The position numbers were made by a program, and so were the translations under genes. A DNA stretch of 64,000 nucleotides from Flavobacterium sp. SUN052 (GTDB lineage: Bacteria; Bacteroidota; Bacteroidia; Flavobacteriales; Flavobacteriaceae): contig NZ_JAPQNS010000007.1 in NCBI RefSeq assembly GCF_028867935.1, forward strand, positions 186,001 through 250,000, read 5' to 3'. Of this stretch, positions 17,677-27,151 are shown one piece after another (the first letter of the stretch is position 1; each line of letters starts with the position of its first letter). The notes below the pieces were generated by a model. The model had not been told where the DNA came from and did no database searches. It saw nothing but the letters and a program-made list of their open reading frames with translations.

Positions 17677-18933
17677 TTAGATGAGTCGTTTCAGGGTGAA
17701 GTGGGCAGAAAATAGTTGGCCATTCCGGCGAGCCAGTACGTTGATTTTCTTCCCCTCGCCCGCTTGAAACAGTCGGCAGATCTCGCCAATACCCAGCGTT
17801 GTAACCTGGTTCTTGTTCACAAATAGGAGCTCATCGCCCGGCTGCAAACCGGCACGTCCGGCCGGTGAATCGTCCAACACGTTAGCCACCACCAATTGGT
17901 GCAGTTTATCGCCTTTGGCCCGCAGCTCGAGGCCGCTCATGTCCTGCTCGAATGACTCGCGCATGTACCGGCGAATGGGTTTCAGCACAACGTAGCCAGC
18001 CGCGTAATGAAACGTCACCCGGAACCGTCGGAGCAGTTCGCAGCCAACATTTCCCTGCCGTTGGGGTGCGTTGGGCCGTTTGAACCCAAAATCGGAGCTA
18101 TCGGGAAAAGACACCAGCATGTTGGCCAGTTGGTGTTTACCAAAACTTACCCGCTGATAACGGCCCACAGTACCGTTGATGAGCCCATTCAGTCCTCTGC
18201 CCAAGGACATCCGCAGGAGTTTATCGGGCGCGTTTAGGGGTGGTTGACCAAGCTGCCGGTTGAGCAGCAACGCCTGCCCGGCACCCGTGTCGAGCACCAC
18301 CCGGAGCGCCTGATTTTGAGCCCCGTCAAATACCGATAAGGCTTCGGTATACACTTTGCGATCCTGAACAGTGATGGCATACTGATCGCCCTTGCGTTGC
18401 CGGTAGCGGTACGTATCTGGATTTGTGAGCTTGATTTCCCGGTTTTCGAAATCAAGCGTCACCACCAGATTTGCGAATAGTTCGTAACCAATAATGCCGT
18501 GAATGGGCGTACCGGCGTATTCCGACAGCTTCAGCACGTCTTCGTCCAGCACAACCATGTTGTGATGTTCTATCCGCAGCTTACCAATGCAAAGGCTGTT
18601 ATTAATGGCTATTGAGGCCGTCAGCTTTTTACCTCCACCCGCTCCGCCAAGCTCCACCCGACGGGTTAAGGTTGGCAAGCGTTTTACGAGTGCCCTGGGG
18701 TCGGTAATAATGGTGTGCCCCACCCCCGTATCCACAATAAACCGGAGCGTATCGACATCGTTGATCAATACCGGAATGATAATCAGGTTCGACCTAAACT
18801 GAAATGGAATACGGGTTTGAGAACGGTTTCCAATCAGAAAAAAGCCAATTTTATCGCCGTTAGTCTGGAGGCCAATTGCTCCCGTTTCTGAGCAGATAAG
18901 GCCAATAACCAGGATCAGGATCAGCTTACTCAT
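17677..18933 (-). CDS. Retropepsin-like aspartyl protease with PDZ
   Basis: A 418-residue exported protein. Two aspartyl protease half-sites are present: IVDTGVGHT (Asp68) and VVLDTGAGQA (about 214), giving a pepsin-like pair in one chain. A PDZ domain follows at about 325-405 (DSPAGRAGLQPGDELLFVN). The start at 18933 places a signal peptide (MSKLILILVIGLI) at the N-terminus; the 26 codons upstream in the frame are not needed. It probably cleaves or binds envelope proteins. It is divergent from the LytS kinase, with about 255 bp between starts. Confidence 0.85.
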   Translation of the reverse strand: MSKLILILVIGLICSETGAIGLQTNGDKIGFFLIGNRSQTRIPFQFRSNLIIIPVLINDVDTLRFIVDTGVGHTIITDPRALVKRLPTLTRRVELGGAGGGKKLTASIAINNSLCIGKLRIEHHNMVVLDEDVLKLSEYAGTPIHGIIGYELFANLVVTLDFENREIKLTNPDTYRYRQRKGDQYAITVQDRKVYTEALSVFDGAQNQALRVVLDTGAGQALLLNRQLGQPPLNAPDKLLRMSLGRGLNGLINGTVGRYQRVSFGKHQLANMLVSFPDSSDFGFKRPNAPQRQGNVGCELLRRFRVTFHYAAGYVVLKPIRRYMRESFEQDMSGLELRAKGDKLHQLVVANVLDDSPAGRAGLQPGDELLFVNKNQVTTLGIGEICRLFQAGEGKKINVLARRNGQLFSAHFTLKRLI

Positions 18934-19160
18934 GGGAATGGAAAGAAATAGGAACAGCTTTTCGGGTGCAATCTTTAGTGGTTTATCCCCAAAACCAACT
19001 CGCTGCGACACACGCCTTGTGGCCTACGATACAAGACCAATTCGTAACGACGAATGGCGTTCGTCGCAGTATCAACGGTGTCTGTCGCAGGTTATGCCTA
19101 TTTAGCCTTCAGGCGAGGCAAACTCTTGATGCTCTGGGTATGGCGGGCGATTTGTTTCGG

Positions 19161-19168
19161 TATTTTTG
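19161..19168 (+). promoter_or_regulatory. TAnnTTTG -7 box before LytS kinase
   Basis: TATTTTTG lies 19 bp upstream of the ATG at 19188 and fits the Bacteroidota -7 consensus. It supports that start over the upstream one at 18966. No well-spaced -33 TTG was seen. Confidence 0.4.
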
Positions 19169-19187
19169 TTTGATCAATCCAATTCAA

Positions 19188-20282
19188 ATGCCTCATGTCC
19201 AATCGTCAGTTTATCGGGAAATAGCCATTCATGCTGCGGCCTGGATCATCTACATTGGTGTGCAGGTGCTGGCGATTGATCAGTTTGAGCATCGGTATGT
19301 CGAGAACATTTCGAGCGCGCTGGCGCAACTCCCCGCCCAGCTTCTCTTTACCTATACGATGCTGTACTGGCTGATTCCGACGTATCTGTTGCGCGGGCGC
19401 CAGACCCTGTTTGGCCTGCTGACGCTTTTGGTTCTTGGCGTTTGTGGAGTACTCTACTGGCAGGGGACGTATTATCTGTTTATCAGTTGGTTCCGGCCGG
19501 GGCTGGTTTCCGAAGAAACGCCCTGGAATGTGAGCCGGATATTTCTGTCGATTTTTTACATGCTCTGTACCAGTGGCTTGCTGATCGCTTTTCACATGAT
19601 TCGGTATGGTTTTCGGCAGCAACGCCTTAATCAGCAACTGGTTATCGCCAATCAGTCGGTGGAGTTAAAATCGCTGAAAGACCAGATAAATCCTCATTTT
19701 CTGTTCAACACGCTCAACAATCTGTATGGCCTCACCAGTAGCAATTCCGACAAAGCGGGCGAGGTGGTACTTCGTTTGTCGCAACTGATGCAGTATATGC
19801 TCTACGAGGGCAATCAGCCAACGGTGCCGCTCCGCAAAGAGATCGAGTATCTGACGAATTATGTAGCGCTGGAGCAAATTCGGTACGGGGACGATTTACA
19901 GCTTTCCTTTGTGGTGAAGGGTCCTGTCGACCAGGTTTCTATTGCCCCGCTCCTATTGTTACCCTTTGTGGAGAACGCCTTCAAACACGGGCTAAGCCGA
20001 CAGTTGCAGAATGCCTGGCTACAGATTCAACTCACCGTAACCGACGATGAACTGGTGTTTAAAGTCGAAAACAGCAAACCGGAGTCGCCGGTTTCGGCCT
20101 TGCCAACTGGGATTGGGTTGCCCAACGTAGCCAAACGCCTGGAGTTGATTTACCCCGGCCGGCACCGACTACGCCAACTCGACGGAGTCGATACGTACCT
20201 GATCACGCTAACCCTGAATTTGACGAAACCCGATTCAGTTGAACCCAACACCCATGAAGATCACCTGCTTACTAGTCGATGA
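19188..20282 (+). CDS. LytS/YehU-type sensor histidine kinase
   Basis: A 364-residue kinase of the LytS family. Four membrane helices occupy about residues 10-145. The His_kinase domain has DQINPHFLFNTLNNLYGL (phospho-His near 170), and the ATPase domain has LLPFVENAFKHG (about 256) and GIGLPNVAKRL. No extracellular sensor domain is visible, as is common in this group. The frame is open to 18966, but the first 74 codons lack export or family features. Its 3' end overlaps the response regulator by 29 bp, so the two are translated together. Confidence 0.9.
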   Translation: MPHVQSSVYREIAIHAAAWIIYIGVQVLAIDQFEHRYVENISSALAQLPAQLLFTYTMLYWLIPTYLLRGRQTLFGLLTLLVLGVCGVLYWQGTYYLFISWFRPGLVSEETPWNVSRIFLSIFYMLCTSGLLIAFHMIRYGFRQQRLNQQLVIANQSVELKSLKDQINPHFLFNTLNNLYGLTSSNSDKAGEVVLRLSQLMQYMLYEGNQPTVPLRKEIEYLTNYVALEQIRYGDDLQLSFVVKGPVDQVSIAPLLLLPFVENAFKHGLSRQLQNAWLQIQLTVTDDELVFKVENSKPESPVSALPTGIGLPNVAKRLELIYPGRHRLRQLDGVDTYLITLTLNLTKPDSVEPNTHEDHLLTSR

Positions 20283-20973
20283 CGAGCCGATTGCGCTGGA
20301 AATCCTGACTGCTTACATTCAGAAAGTAGACGTTTTGGATCTGGTTGGCCGTTGCAACTCAGCCGTGGCGGCTTTCACGCTCTTGCAAAGTACGTCCGTT
20401 GATCTTTTGTTTCTCGACATTGAGATGCCGCAACTGTCGGGGCTCGATCTACTCCGAACCCTCCCCCACCCGCCTAAAACTATCATTACCTCGGCCTACC
20501 GTGAGTATGCCCTCGACGGCTACGAGCTCAACGTACTGGATTACCTGATCAAACCCATTCCCTTTGAGCGGTTTCTGAAAGCAGTGGGCAAAGCGGTTTC
20601 TCACCAGTTACCAACCCCAATCAGTGCTGTTCCGCCCCCACCCGACGAAGAGCCGTTTATTTTTGTTAAGGAAGACCGTAAGCTGATTCGGATCAACCAC
20701 CGCGATATTATTTCGCTGGAGAGTCTGCGCGACTATGTCCGAATTACTACGGTTAGCCATCAGGTTATAACCCGGCAGACGATTGGGTATTACGAAGAAT
20801 TACTACCGAAAGAACAGTTTGTGCGCATCCACCGCTCATTTATCGTGGCTTTACCCAAAATTGAAGCCATCACCGAAACCCATATCCACGTTCCAGGGGG
20901 GCAACTGGCGATTGGTCGGCACTACAAACAGCAGGTATTCGAGCGTCTGCACGTTAGGCAGGGAATGCGATAA
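20254..20973 (+). CDS. LytR/AlgR-type response regulator
   Basis: A 239-residue regulator with a receiver domain (LLVDDEPIALEI at the start, phospho-Asp in LLFLDIEMPQLSG near 55, and the conserved Lys in YLIKPIPFERF) and a LytTR DNA-binding domain at about 130-235 (FVRIHRSFIVALPKIEAI, GRHYKQ). It is paired with the preceding LytS kinase, which it overlaps. ATG at 20254 is preferred to an in-frame TTG at 20239. Targets are unknown; the next gene on the same strand, an outer-membrane receptor, is a candidate. Confidence 0.93.
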   Translation: MKITCLLVDDEPIALEILTAYIQKVDVLDLVGRCNSAVAAFTLLQSTSVDLLFLDIEMPQLSGLDLLRTLPHPPKTIITSAYREYALDGYELNVLDYLIKPIPFERFLKAVGKAVSHQLPTPISAVPPPPDEEPFIFVKEDRKLIRINHRDIISLESLRDYVRITTVSHQVITRQTIGYYEELLPKEQFVRIHRSFIVALPKIEAITETHIHVPGGQLAIGRHYKQQVFERLHVRQGMR

Positions 20974-21069
20974 AAGTCTCCTTATTAAACAAACTCCAAA
21001 TTGTCTTCAGATTTAAATGCGATGTTTGGGTCCACAATGCTACTTTAAAGTCGTAACCGGTATTTGTAC

Positions 21070-23532
21070 ATGCGTATTTCCATTCTGGTCTCTATCACCT
21101 TCCTCTTGCTTACAATTCTGCCAGTAAAGGCTCAATTGACCAGTATTCGTGTCCAGCTAACTGGGCGAGTTACGGATGCCAACACGCAGCAACCAATGCC
21201 CTTTGCTACGGTAACTGTCTGGCAAAAAACGGGTAAAGACAGTACGCTGGCTGGGGGTGTCCAGTCTGACGAACAAGGCCGTTTTACGGTTAGTAACCTG
21301 CCGACCGTTCCAGTACTGGTCGATATTTCGTTTATCGGGTATGAGTCCATCCGTCGGAAAATTACCCTGACAGCCACTGAATCGACGGCAGATTTGGGAA
21401 CTCTGTCGCTCCGACCCGATGCCAAACTATTAAGGGAGGTGAAGGTAACGGGCGAGAAGGCAACCCTCTCCATGAGTACCGACAAACAGGTATTCAACGT
21501 AGCCAAAAACCTGACAACCGTTGGCGGAACGGCCGAATCGCTGCTACGGAATATTCCAGCCATTACGCTCGACGAAAGCGGCAATGCTACGTTGCGGAAC
21601 ATGGCAACCACGATTTACATCAACGGTAAACCCACGCAACTCACGCTGGCCCAGATACCAGCTAACCAGATTGAATCAGTAGAAGTAATTACCAATCCCT
21701 CAGCACGTTACGATGCTTCCACATCGGGCGGCATTGTGAATCTGGTGCTGAAACGCAATCGGGAGCCGGGCTACAATGGCATTGTCAGCGTAGGTTTGGG
21801 TAATAATCACCGGTATGATGCAACTGCCAACATCGACTGGCGCGAAGGTCGCTGGAACATTACCGCTCTGTACAGTCTGAACGCTACGCAGAACCCACTG
21901 ACGGGCTATGTTAACCGCACGAACCGCAATGCTCAGACGGGGGCGCCGACAAGCTATTTCGATCAGTACACCGATATTCGACTTAACAATACGTTTCAGA
22001 ACGGGCGGGTTGCCATTGATTATTCAGCCAACAAGCACAATGTTTTTTCGGTGGCGGGCACGGTAGTGGGCGGTGCCTACAATACCTATTCAACCCAAAA
22101 TTACACCTACAGCGATGCTGCAAGGAACCGCACTAACTACGGAACCCGCACCGTTGATCCGCAGAATGGTTTCACTAATATAGGGGCCGAATTTGACTGG
22201 AAACACAGCTTCAACCGCAAGGGGCAGGAGTTGAATCTGGTAACATCGGTAACACGAAACCGGGTGTCAAATGCCGCCAACTGGCTCACCACCTCACTCG
22301 ATGCGTCTGGTATTACGCAACCAACTTACCCAGAACGCGACCGCATCGACGGACGCATTCTGGGCAATCAATATCTCGCCCAACTCGATTATGTGCGGCC
22401 CGTTGGCGACTCGGCCAAATGGGAATTTGGCGCACGGAGTTTTACGTATGTCCGTGATCAACAGTATTTTTTCAGTCAGTTGAACGAAGCCAGCCAGTTC
22501 TATTCTCTGCTCCAACCCTACTCGCAAAACGCCGACATTCGCGAAACTGTCAACGCTGTTTATGCGCTCTACACCAAACAGCTACGCAGTGGCATCAGCA
22601 TTCAGGGTGGTTTACGACTCGAACAGTCTAGTTTGCAGGGATTGTCACGATTCGACAACAGCACGTTTGGCTATTTTTACCCCTCACGAACGGGCAAAAA
22701 CTGGTTTCAGTCGTTCTTCCCTTCGTTTTCGGCCACCAAAAAACTGGACGAGAATACCGAGATTGGGGTGAGTCTGAGCCGTAAAATTGGTCGGCCCAAT
22801 TTCCGGCACGTGTTTGTGGGTATTCAGGCCAACGACCGGCAGAACATCACGATTGGCAACCCGGCCATTCGTCCGGAATTTGTGAACACGGCCGAGCTGA
22901 TTTATAACCGCACCATGGGCCGCGCCCAGTGGATGGCAACGGCTTATTATATCTACGAAGACCACACGATCAAACCGTTTGTACAGCCCTCAGCCACCGA
23001 CCCCTCTATATTGGTGACGACCGTTGTCAATGTGAAAGCCGACATCCAGTACGGAGTTGAACAGACGTTGAAAGTGGACTGGGGACGTCATTTCAGCGTT
23101 TTGGGCAGCCTGAATGCCCGGAGCTTTGCGATTCAGTCGACCAACATCAACACAAAGTTGTGGGTTTACAACGCCAAACTGAACCTAACATACCGGTTTC
23201 CTTCCAACTTTACGGCCCAGCTAACGGGCACCCGCGACAGCCGGGGCGTTGCCTTGCAGGGTTACCGACTTCCCGTTACGGCCGCTGATTTTGCACTCCG
23301 CAAGGGGTTCTGGCAAAACCGGGCCAGTGCTGTTTTCACCATCAACGATATGTTCAACTCGCGCCGGTTTGTGTCGATCTACGATCAACCGACCGTTTAT
23401 CAGGCGTCTATGAACCGTCGCGAAGTCCGTTTTTATAAGTTAACCGTACAACTTCCCTTAGGAAAAGCTGATGCCACATCGAAGCGAAACCAGCGCAAAT
23501 TGGACCGCCCCGATGTTGACTTTAGCAACTAA
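21070..23532 (+). CDS. Outer-membrane beta-barrel receptor
   Basis: An 820-residue protein of the TonB-dependent receptor superfamily. After a signal peptide (ending VKAQ), residues about 25-110 form a carboxypeptidase-regulatory-like domain (TGRVTDANTQQPMPFATVTV). A plug follows (about 120-220; GTAESLLRNIPAITLDESGN and SVEVITNPSARYDA), then a large beta-barrel of the kind seen in the OMP_b-brl_3 family. No SusD partner is nearby, so the substrate may be a peptide, metal complex or small molecule instead of a glycan. ATG at 21070 is used; the frame's TTG at 21064 is ignored. Confidence 0.88.
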   Translation: MRISILVSITFLLLTILPVKAQLTSIRVQLTGRVTDANTQQPMPFATVTVWQKTGKDSTLAGGVQSDEQGRFTVSNLPTVPVLVDISFIGYESIRRKITLTATESTADLGTLSLRPDAKLLREVKVTGEKATLSMSTDKQVFNVAKNLTTVGGTAESLLRNIPAITLDESGNATLRNMATTIYINGKPTQLTLAQIPANQIESVEVITNPSARYDASTSGGIVNLVLKRNREPGYNGIVSVGLGNNHRYDATANIDWREGRWNITALYSLNATQNPLTGYVNRTNRNAQTGAPTSYFDQYTDIRLNNTFQNGRVAIDYSANKHNVFSVAGTVVGGAYNTYSTQNYTYSDAARNRTNYGTRTVDPQNGFTNIGAEFDWKHSFNRKGQELNLVTSVTRNRVSNAANWLTTSLDASGITQPTYPERDRIDGRILGNQYLAQLDYVRPVGDSAKWEFGARSFTYVRDQQYFFSQLNEASQFYSLLQPYSQNADIRETVNAVYALYTKQLRSGISIQGGLRLEQSSLQGLSRFDNSTFGYFYPSRTGKNWFQSFFPSFSATKKLDENTEIGVSLSRKIGRPNFRHVFVGIQANDRQNITIGNPAIRPEFVNTAELIYNRTMGRAQWMATAYYIYEDHTIKPFVQPSATDPSILVTTVVNVKADIQYGVEQTLKVDWGRHFSVLGSLNARSFAIQSTNINTKLWVYNAKLNLTYRFPSNFTAQLTGTRDSRGVALQGYRLPVTAADFALRKGFWQNRASAVFTINDMFNSRRFVSIYDQPTVYQASMNRREVRFYKLTVQLPLGKADATSKRNQRKLDRPDVDFSN

Positions 23533-23552
23533 ACACCAGGCCCATTGTCCGG

Positions 23553-24116
23553 TCAATTCGCAACGGGAATGCAACTTTTGACGGATACGACACCGTATAG
23601 TTTCCCGTTTCGAATGATATAGTTGGAGATCAGATTGCCCGTTTCGTCCCAAACGCGCTGAACGCCTTCTTTCTCCCCCATTTGGTAATGGCTTTCTTCC
23701 CGTTTGGTGCCGTCTGGAAAGTACACCAGTTGGATGCCCTCGTAGTGGTCGTTTTTGTACTGGAACACGTACCGAAACTGACCATTAGGCCACCACTGTT
23801 TGAACTGGCCTTCTTTGCGGCCATCGACAAAGGGTCGTTCCATTAGCTTCTCGCCCGTGTTGTACCAGCCTTTAGCCAACCCATTTTCTTTGCCATCAAT
23901 GATCGGGAGTTGATACACCACGCGGCCATCGATTTCGGTCTCAACCATATAGCCCGAAAACGGATCGCCCTTATATAGCCAGCCTTCATCCGTTTTGCGT
24001 AATGAGGTGTCGATGTTAGCGATGTTCAGATCAGGTGGGGTCCTCAGCCTGTTGGTCTTATAGCCTACGCTAATGGCGAGCACAAGCATAAGAACCCCAA
24101 TTGATAAGTGCTTCAT
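23553..24116 (-). CDS. MORN-type repeat protein (YwqK-like)
   Basis: A 187-residue protein with an N-terminal membrane anchor or signal segment (residues 5-20) and repeated units such as ENGLAKGWYNTGEKL, KEGQFKQWWPNGQF, YEGIQLVYFPDGT and KEGVQRVWDETGNL. These are the MORN-variant units of proteins often labelled YwqK antitoxin. No toxin partner is nearby. It starts 7 bp after the multicopper oxidase stop and is probably the last gene of that transcript. Its function is unknown. Confidence 0.75.
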   Translation of the reverse strand: MKHLSIGVLMLVLAISVGYKTNRLRTPPDLNIANIDTSLRKTDEGWLYKGDPFSGYMVETEIDGRVVYQLPIIDGKENGLAKGWYNTGEKLMERPFVDGRKEGQFKQWWPNGQFRYVFQYKNDHYEGIQLVYFPDGTKREESHYQMGEKEGVQRVWDETGNLISNYIIRNGKLYGVVSVKSCIPVAN

Positions 24117-24123
24117 AGTGGGG

Positions 24124-25596
24124 CTATTGAGTAACCAGAAATTGTCCCATCATGCCGCCGTCTTCGTGGTTCGAGAAATGGCAGTGGTACATGTAGGCAT
24201 TGGTGCTGCTGGCAAAGTCGTCATATTTGGCAATCACCGAAACGCTCGACCCTACGGGAACATACACAGTATCTTTCCACCCCGATTCGTAGGGTTCAAC
24301 AACACCCGAACTCCGCGAAATAATTTTAAACTGAATGTCGTGGATGTGGAAAGAATGGCCGAAGATGTTGTTGTTGGTGATGGTCCATTTCTCCACAGCG
24401 TTCAGCTTGATCGTCTGGTTGATTTTGGTTTCGCCGTAGGTGTTGTTGTCAAACGTAAACGCCGAGCCGCCCTGCCCACCCGTAATGGTAATGGTTCGGC
24501 TGTTGGTCACGTCGGCGTTTGTCCAATAGGTGTTGGTGGTTAGCCTGTTGGGCAGTGCCGTTATGGCTGTTTGGGTAGCCGCCTTCACATTTATGTGCAG
24601 CAACGGGAAATCACTGTTATTCAGCAGACTGCCAAACTCCCCGGTGGTGTTAGGTTCCCCACCCGGAAATCCCATTGGCTGACCCGCGTTATAGGCTTTC
24701 AGATCCAAACTGGAACCAACTGCGTCGCTACCCAGATTCACCAGAATTTCGACTCGCTCACCCACCATCAGTTTTACCCTCGTTACAGGCACAGGCGCGT
24801 CCAGCAAACCGCCATCGTTGGTGATTACGTAAAAGGTCCGGTTGTCGCTGAAACCCAGGTTGTATCCCCGCTCAATTTCGGCGTTCAAAATGCGTAAGCG
24901 TACCATTTGTTTGGGCAGGCTGACCTGGGCGTTGGGCGTTCCGTTCGTAAGCATATAATCGCCGTAGGCATGGTTTGTTACGTCGAAGGCATTGGCCGAG
25001 GTGTATCTTCGGCTAGTCAGCACCAGCGGAATATCATCTTCACCGTAAGTTCGGGGCAGTGCCAGCGCCGATTCAATGGGGTCTTTAATGATGATCAGGC
25101 CGCCGGCGCCGTAGGTCAACTGCTGATAGGTTTTCTCGTGCAGGTGGGGGTGATACCAGTACGTACCAGCATTGTTTTTGACCTCAAACGAGGGCGACCA
25201 GGTAGTGCCCGTTTCGATAATCTGATGGGGTCCACCGTCCATAATAGCGGGGATATGCAGCCCGTGCCAGTGCGTTGTGGTCGATTCCGACAGGTTGTTA
25301 GTCACGTTTAGCTTCACAAAATCGCCTTTGTTCAGGATCAGCGTTGGCCCCCAAAACGAAGCACCGTTGTAGCCATAGGTAGGTGTAGCCGCTCCGGTTT
25401 TGATCTGTTTCGTCGATTTGCTAAGGGTAAGATTGACGTTTGTTCCCGTTACAGTGGGTGGAATCCAGAGATCGTTGTAGGCGCTGGTAGTGGTCGTTGT
25501 GGTCGTAGTTGGCGTAACGGTTGTTTCGGCCTCTTTGCTACAACTGAAAATCAGGCCCATGGCCAGAAGTACGATGAGAATGGTGAGTTTTGACAT
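24124..25596 (-). CDS. Multicopper oxidase lipoprotein
   Basis: A 490-residue multicopper oxidase with a lipobox (LIFSCSKE) and a Thr-only linker (residues about 30-38). All four copper-binding segments are present: HWHGLH (about 107), WYHPHLH (about 143), HSFHIHD (about 411) and HCHFSNHEDGGMM (about 469, with a type 1 copper Cys, His and Met). It would oxidise Cu(I) or phenolic/metal substrates at the cell envelope, like CueO. It is preceded by an SCO1-like protein on the same strand, which suggests a joint role in copper handling. Confidence 0.92.
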   Translation of the reverse strand: MSKLTILIVLLAMGLIFSCSKEAETTVTPTTTTTTTTSAYNDLWIPPTVTGTNVNLTLSKSTKQIKTGAATPTYGYNGASFWGPTLILNKGDFVKLNVTNNLSESTTTHWHGLHIPAIMDGGPHQIIETGTTWSPSFEVKNNAGTYWYHPHLHEKTYQQLTYGAGGLIIIKDPIESALALPRTYGEDDIPLVLTSRRYTSANAFDVTNHAYGDYMLTNGTPNAQVSLPKQMVRLRILNAEIERGYNLGFSDNRTFYVITNDGGLLDAPVPVTRVKLMVGERVEILVNLGSDAVGSSLDLKAYNAGQPMGFPGGEPNTTGEFGSLLNNSDFPLLHINVKAATQTAITALPNRLTTNTYWTNADVTNSRTITITGGQGGSAFTFDNNTYGETKINQTIKLNAVEKWTITNNNIFGHSFHIHDIQFKIISRSSGVVEPYESGWKDTVYVPVGSSVSVIAKYDDFASSTNAYMYHCHFSNHEDGGMMGQFLVTQ

Positions 25597-25679
25597 GAAT
25601 GGTCTAGTTCTTTTGATAACTTTCTTGCTTAGACGATCTTACCTGCGGCTTCCTACGGCCTGGTGGTTCGCTGATCCAA

Positions 25680-26357
25680 TTATTCTTTCAGCAGGGTGTA
25701 CACGTCCTCGGTAATTCGCTCAATATCTGCCACTTGCGTAGCATTATAAATTCCCCGAATACGTCCTTTTTTGTCGATCAGCAGCATTGATTCGGTGTGT
25801 AGAAAATCGGTGGAATCCTTTTGAAGCCCCAGACCTTTTTCGGCGAAGTACGACTGGCGTCCCAGTGTATAAATGATTTCTTTTGGCCCAGTCAGCAGGT
25901 GCCATTTGGCCGGGTTTATCTGGCGCGCTTCGCCGTAGGTTTGGAGGTGGCTTACCGAGTCGGCCCAGGGCATCACCGAAAACGAAACCAGCCTGATTTG
26001 GGCGCTATCGGCAAACGTGGTTTGCAGCGCTTTCAGGTTGCTCATCATTTTGGGGCAAATGCTGGGGCAGGCCGAGAAGAAGAAATTGGCCACATAAATG
26101 TGCCCATCCAGGGAGTCCTTGGTGATGGTGTGCCCCAGTTGATTGGTCAGCGAGAAAGGGCTGATGGTATGAATATGGGCGTAACGTGGATCGTCTTTAT
26201 CGATCCATTCGGCATCGAAATTGGCCGTGTTGTAAAACGGCATCACGTCGGCCTGCTCCGGTTTTGTAGACTGGCAACTTAGTAACCCAACGGCGCTGAC
26301 AATCAGCAGCCAACAGTACTTTTTAACGATATTAATCAGGGTCAATCGGCTTCGCAT
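25680..26357 (-). CDS. SCO1/SenC-like copper chaperone
   Basis: A 225-residue lipoprotein (LLSCQ lipobox) with a thioredoxin fold. CPSIC (about residues 96-100) and the distal His in LHTESML (about 186) are the copper ligands of SCO proteins, which deliver copper to oxidases and reduce their cysteines. The ATG at 26357 is used in preference to a GTG two codons earlier. It lies 83 bp upstream of the multicopper oxidase gene and may serve it. Confidence 0.9.
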   Translation of the reverse strand: MRSRLTLINIVKKYCWLLIVSAVGLLSCQSTKPEQADVMPFYNTANFDAEWIDKDDPRYAHIHTISPFSLTNQLGHTITKDSLDGHIYVANFFFSACPSICPKMMSNLKALQTTFADSAQIRLVSFSVMPWADSVSHLQTYGEARQINPAKWHLLTGPKEIIYTLGRQSYFAEKGLGLQKDSTDFLHTESMLLIDKKGRIRGIYNATQVADIERITEDVYTLLKE

Positions 26358-26437
26358 ACGCACGGTTATTTCCCCACGTAGACGACACCCACGAACGATT
26401 CCTACGGTCAGGACACTTTTTCTGACTTAGGCACGCC

Positions 26438-27142
26438 TTATCTCAGCTCTTTAATCGCCATTTTTCGAAAGCGCATGGCTGCCTCGGGTCGCCAGGATGT
26501 CAGAGGCATACCGCTGCCCGCTGCCGGTGAATACACCGAACTCCAGTGGCATTGCAAACCGATCATTCCTGCGGTTGCACCAGCAACAAGATCATTTTTA
26601 GGTTCAACTACGTCCCACATCTGAACACCGTTGACCCAGAGTGTAAAATGCGGAATCTCGCCATCAACGCGCACCCGGAAGGCGTTCCAGTCGTTCGCTT
26701 TCCATACTTTCTCGCGTTCGGTAGCCTTCGCCCCCTTGCTCACCTGTATGCGCTCACCCAGCAAATCACCCGTGTTTCCGGGCAATACCAGCTCGATCTG
26801 ATAGGCCAAGCCGCCTTCGTTGGAGCGCAGGAACAAACCGCTGTTGCAGAACGAGTCCACTTTTACTTCCACGTAAAACTCGAAGTTTTTGTAGTCTTTA
26901 TCGGATAGCAACAAGCCCCCCTGACCATACGGATACTGCCGCAAAACAATAGCCTCATCTTCGACCTGTACGTTGGGCGTTGTACCCTGGTGCGTGGATC
27001 GGCTGATGTGCCAGCCTTTCAGGTTTTTGCCATTGAAAATGGGGACAAAACCTGCGGGGATTCCGCCGTTCTGCGCAACTGCTGCATTTGCCAGCAGCAC
27101 AACGGCAATAAGAAGTAACAAACGATTTACTAGCATAGTCAT
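26438..27142 (-). CDS. DUF1080 (3-keto-disaccharide hydrolase) protein
   Basis: A 234-residue exported protein; signal peptide ends at AAVAQ. The LamG-like jelly-roll fold of DUF1080 is seen from FVPIFNGKNLKGW (about 32) through GLFLRSNEGG, FRVRVDGEIPHFTLWVNG and the C-terminal ending RFRKMAIKEL. Members split 3-keto sugars formed by sugar 3-dehydrogenases. It starts 9 bp after the FGE-like gene, as the third gene of an operon led by a PQQ/cytochrome c oxidoreductase. Confidence 0.88.
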   Translation of the reverse strand: MTMLVNRLLLLIAVVLLANAAVAQNGGIPAGFVPIFNGKNLKGWHISRSTHQGTTPNVQVEDEAIVLRQYPYGQGGLLLSDKDYKNFEFYVEVKVDSFCNSGLFLRSNEGGLAYQIELVLPGNTGDLLGERIQVSKGAKATEREKVWKANDWNAFRVRVDGEIPHFTLWVNGVQMWDVVEPKNDLVAGATAGMIGLQCHWSSVYSPAAGSGMPLTSWRPEAAMRFRKMAIKELR

Positions 27143-27151
27143 AGCTTTCCC

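Noticed and set aside
23553..24116. Toxin-antitoxin module suggested by the YwqK name
   Set aside because: No toxin gene is adjacent; the name comes from a family label only.
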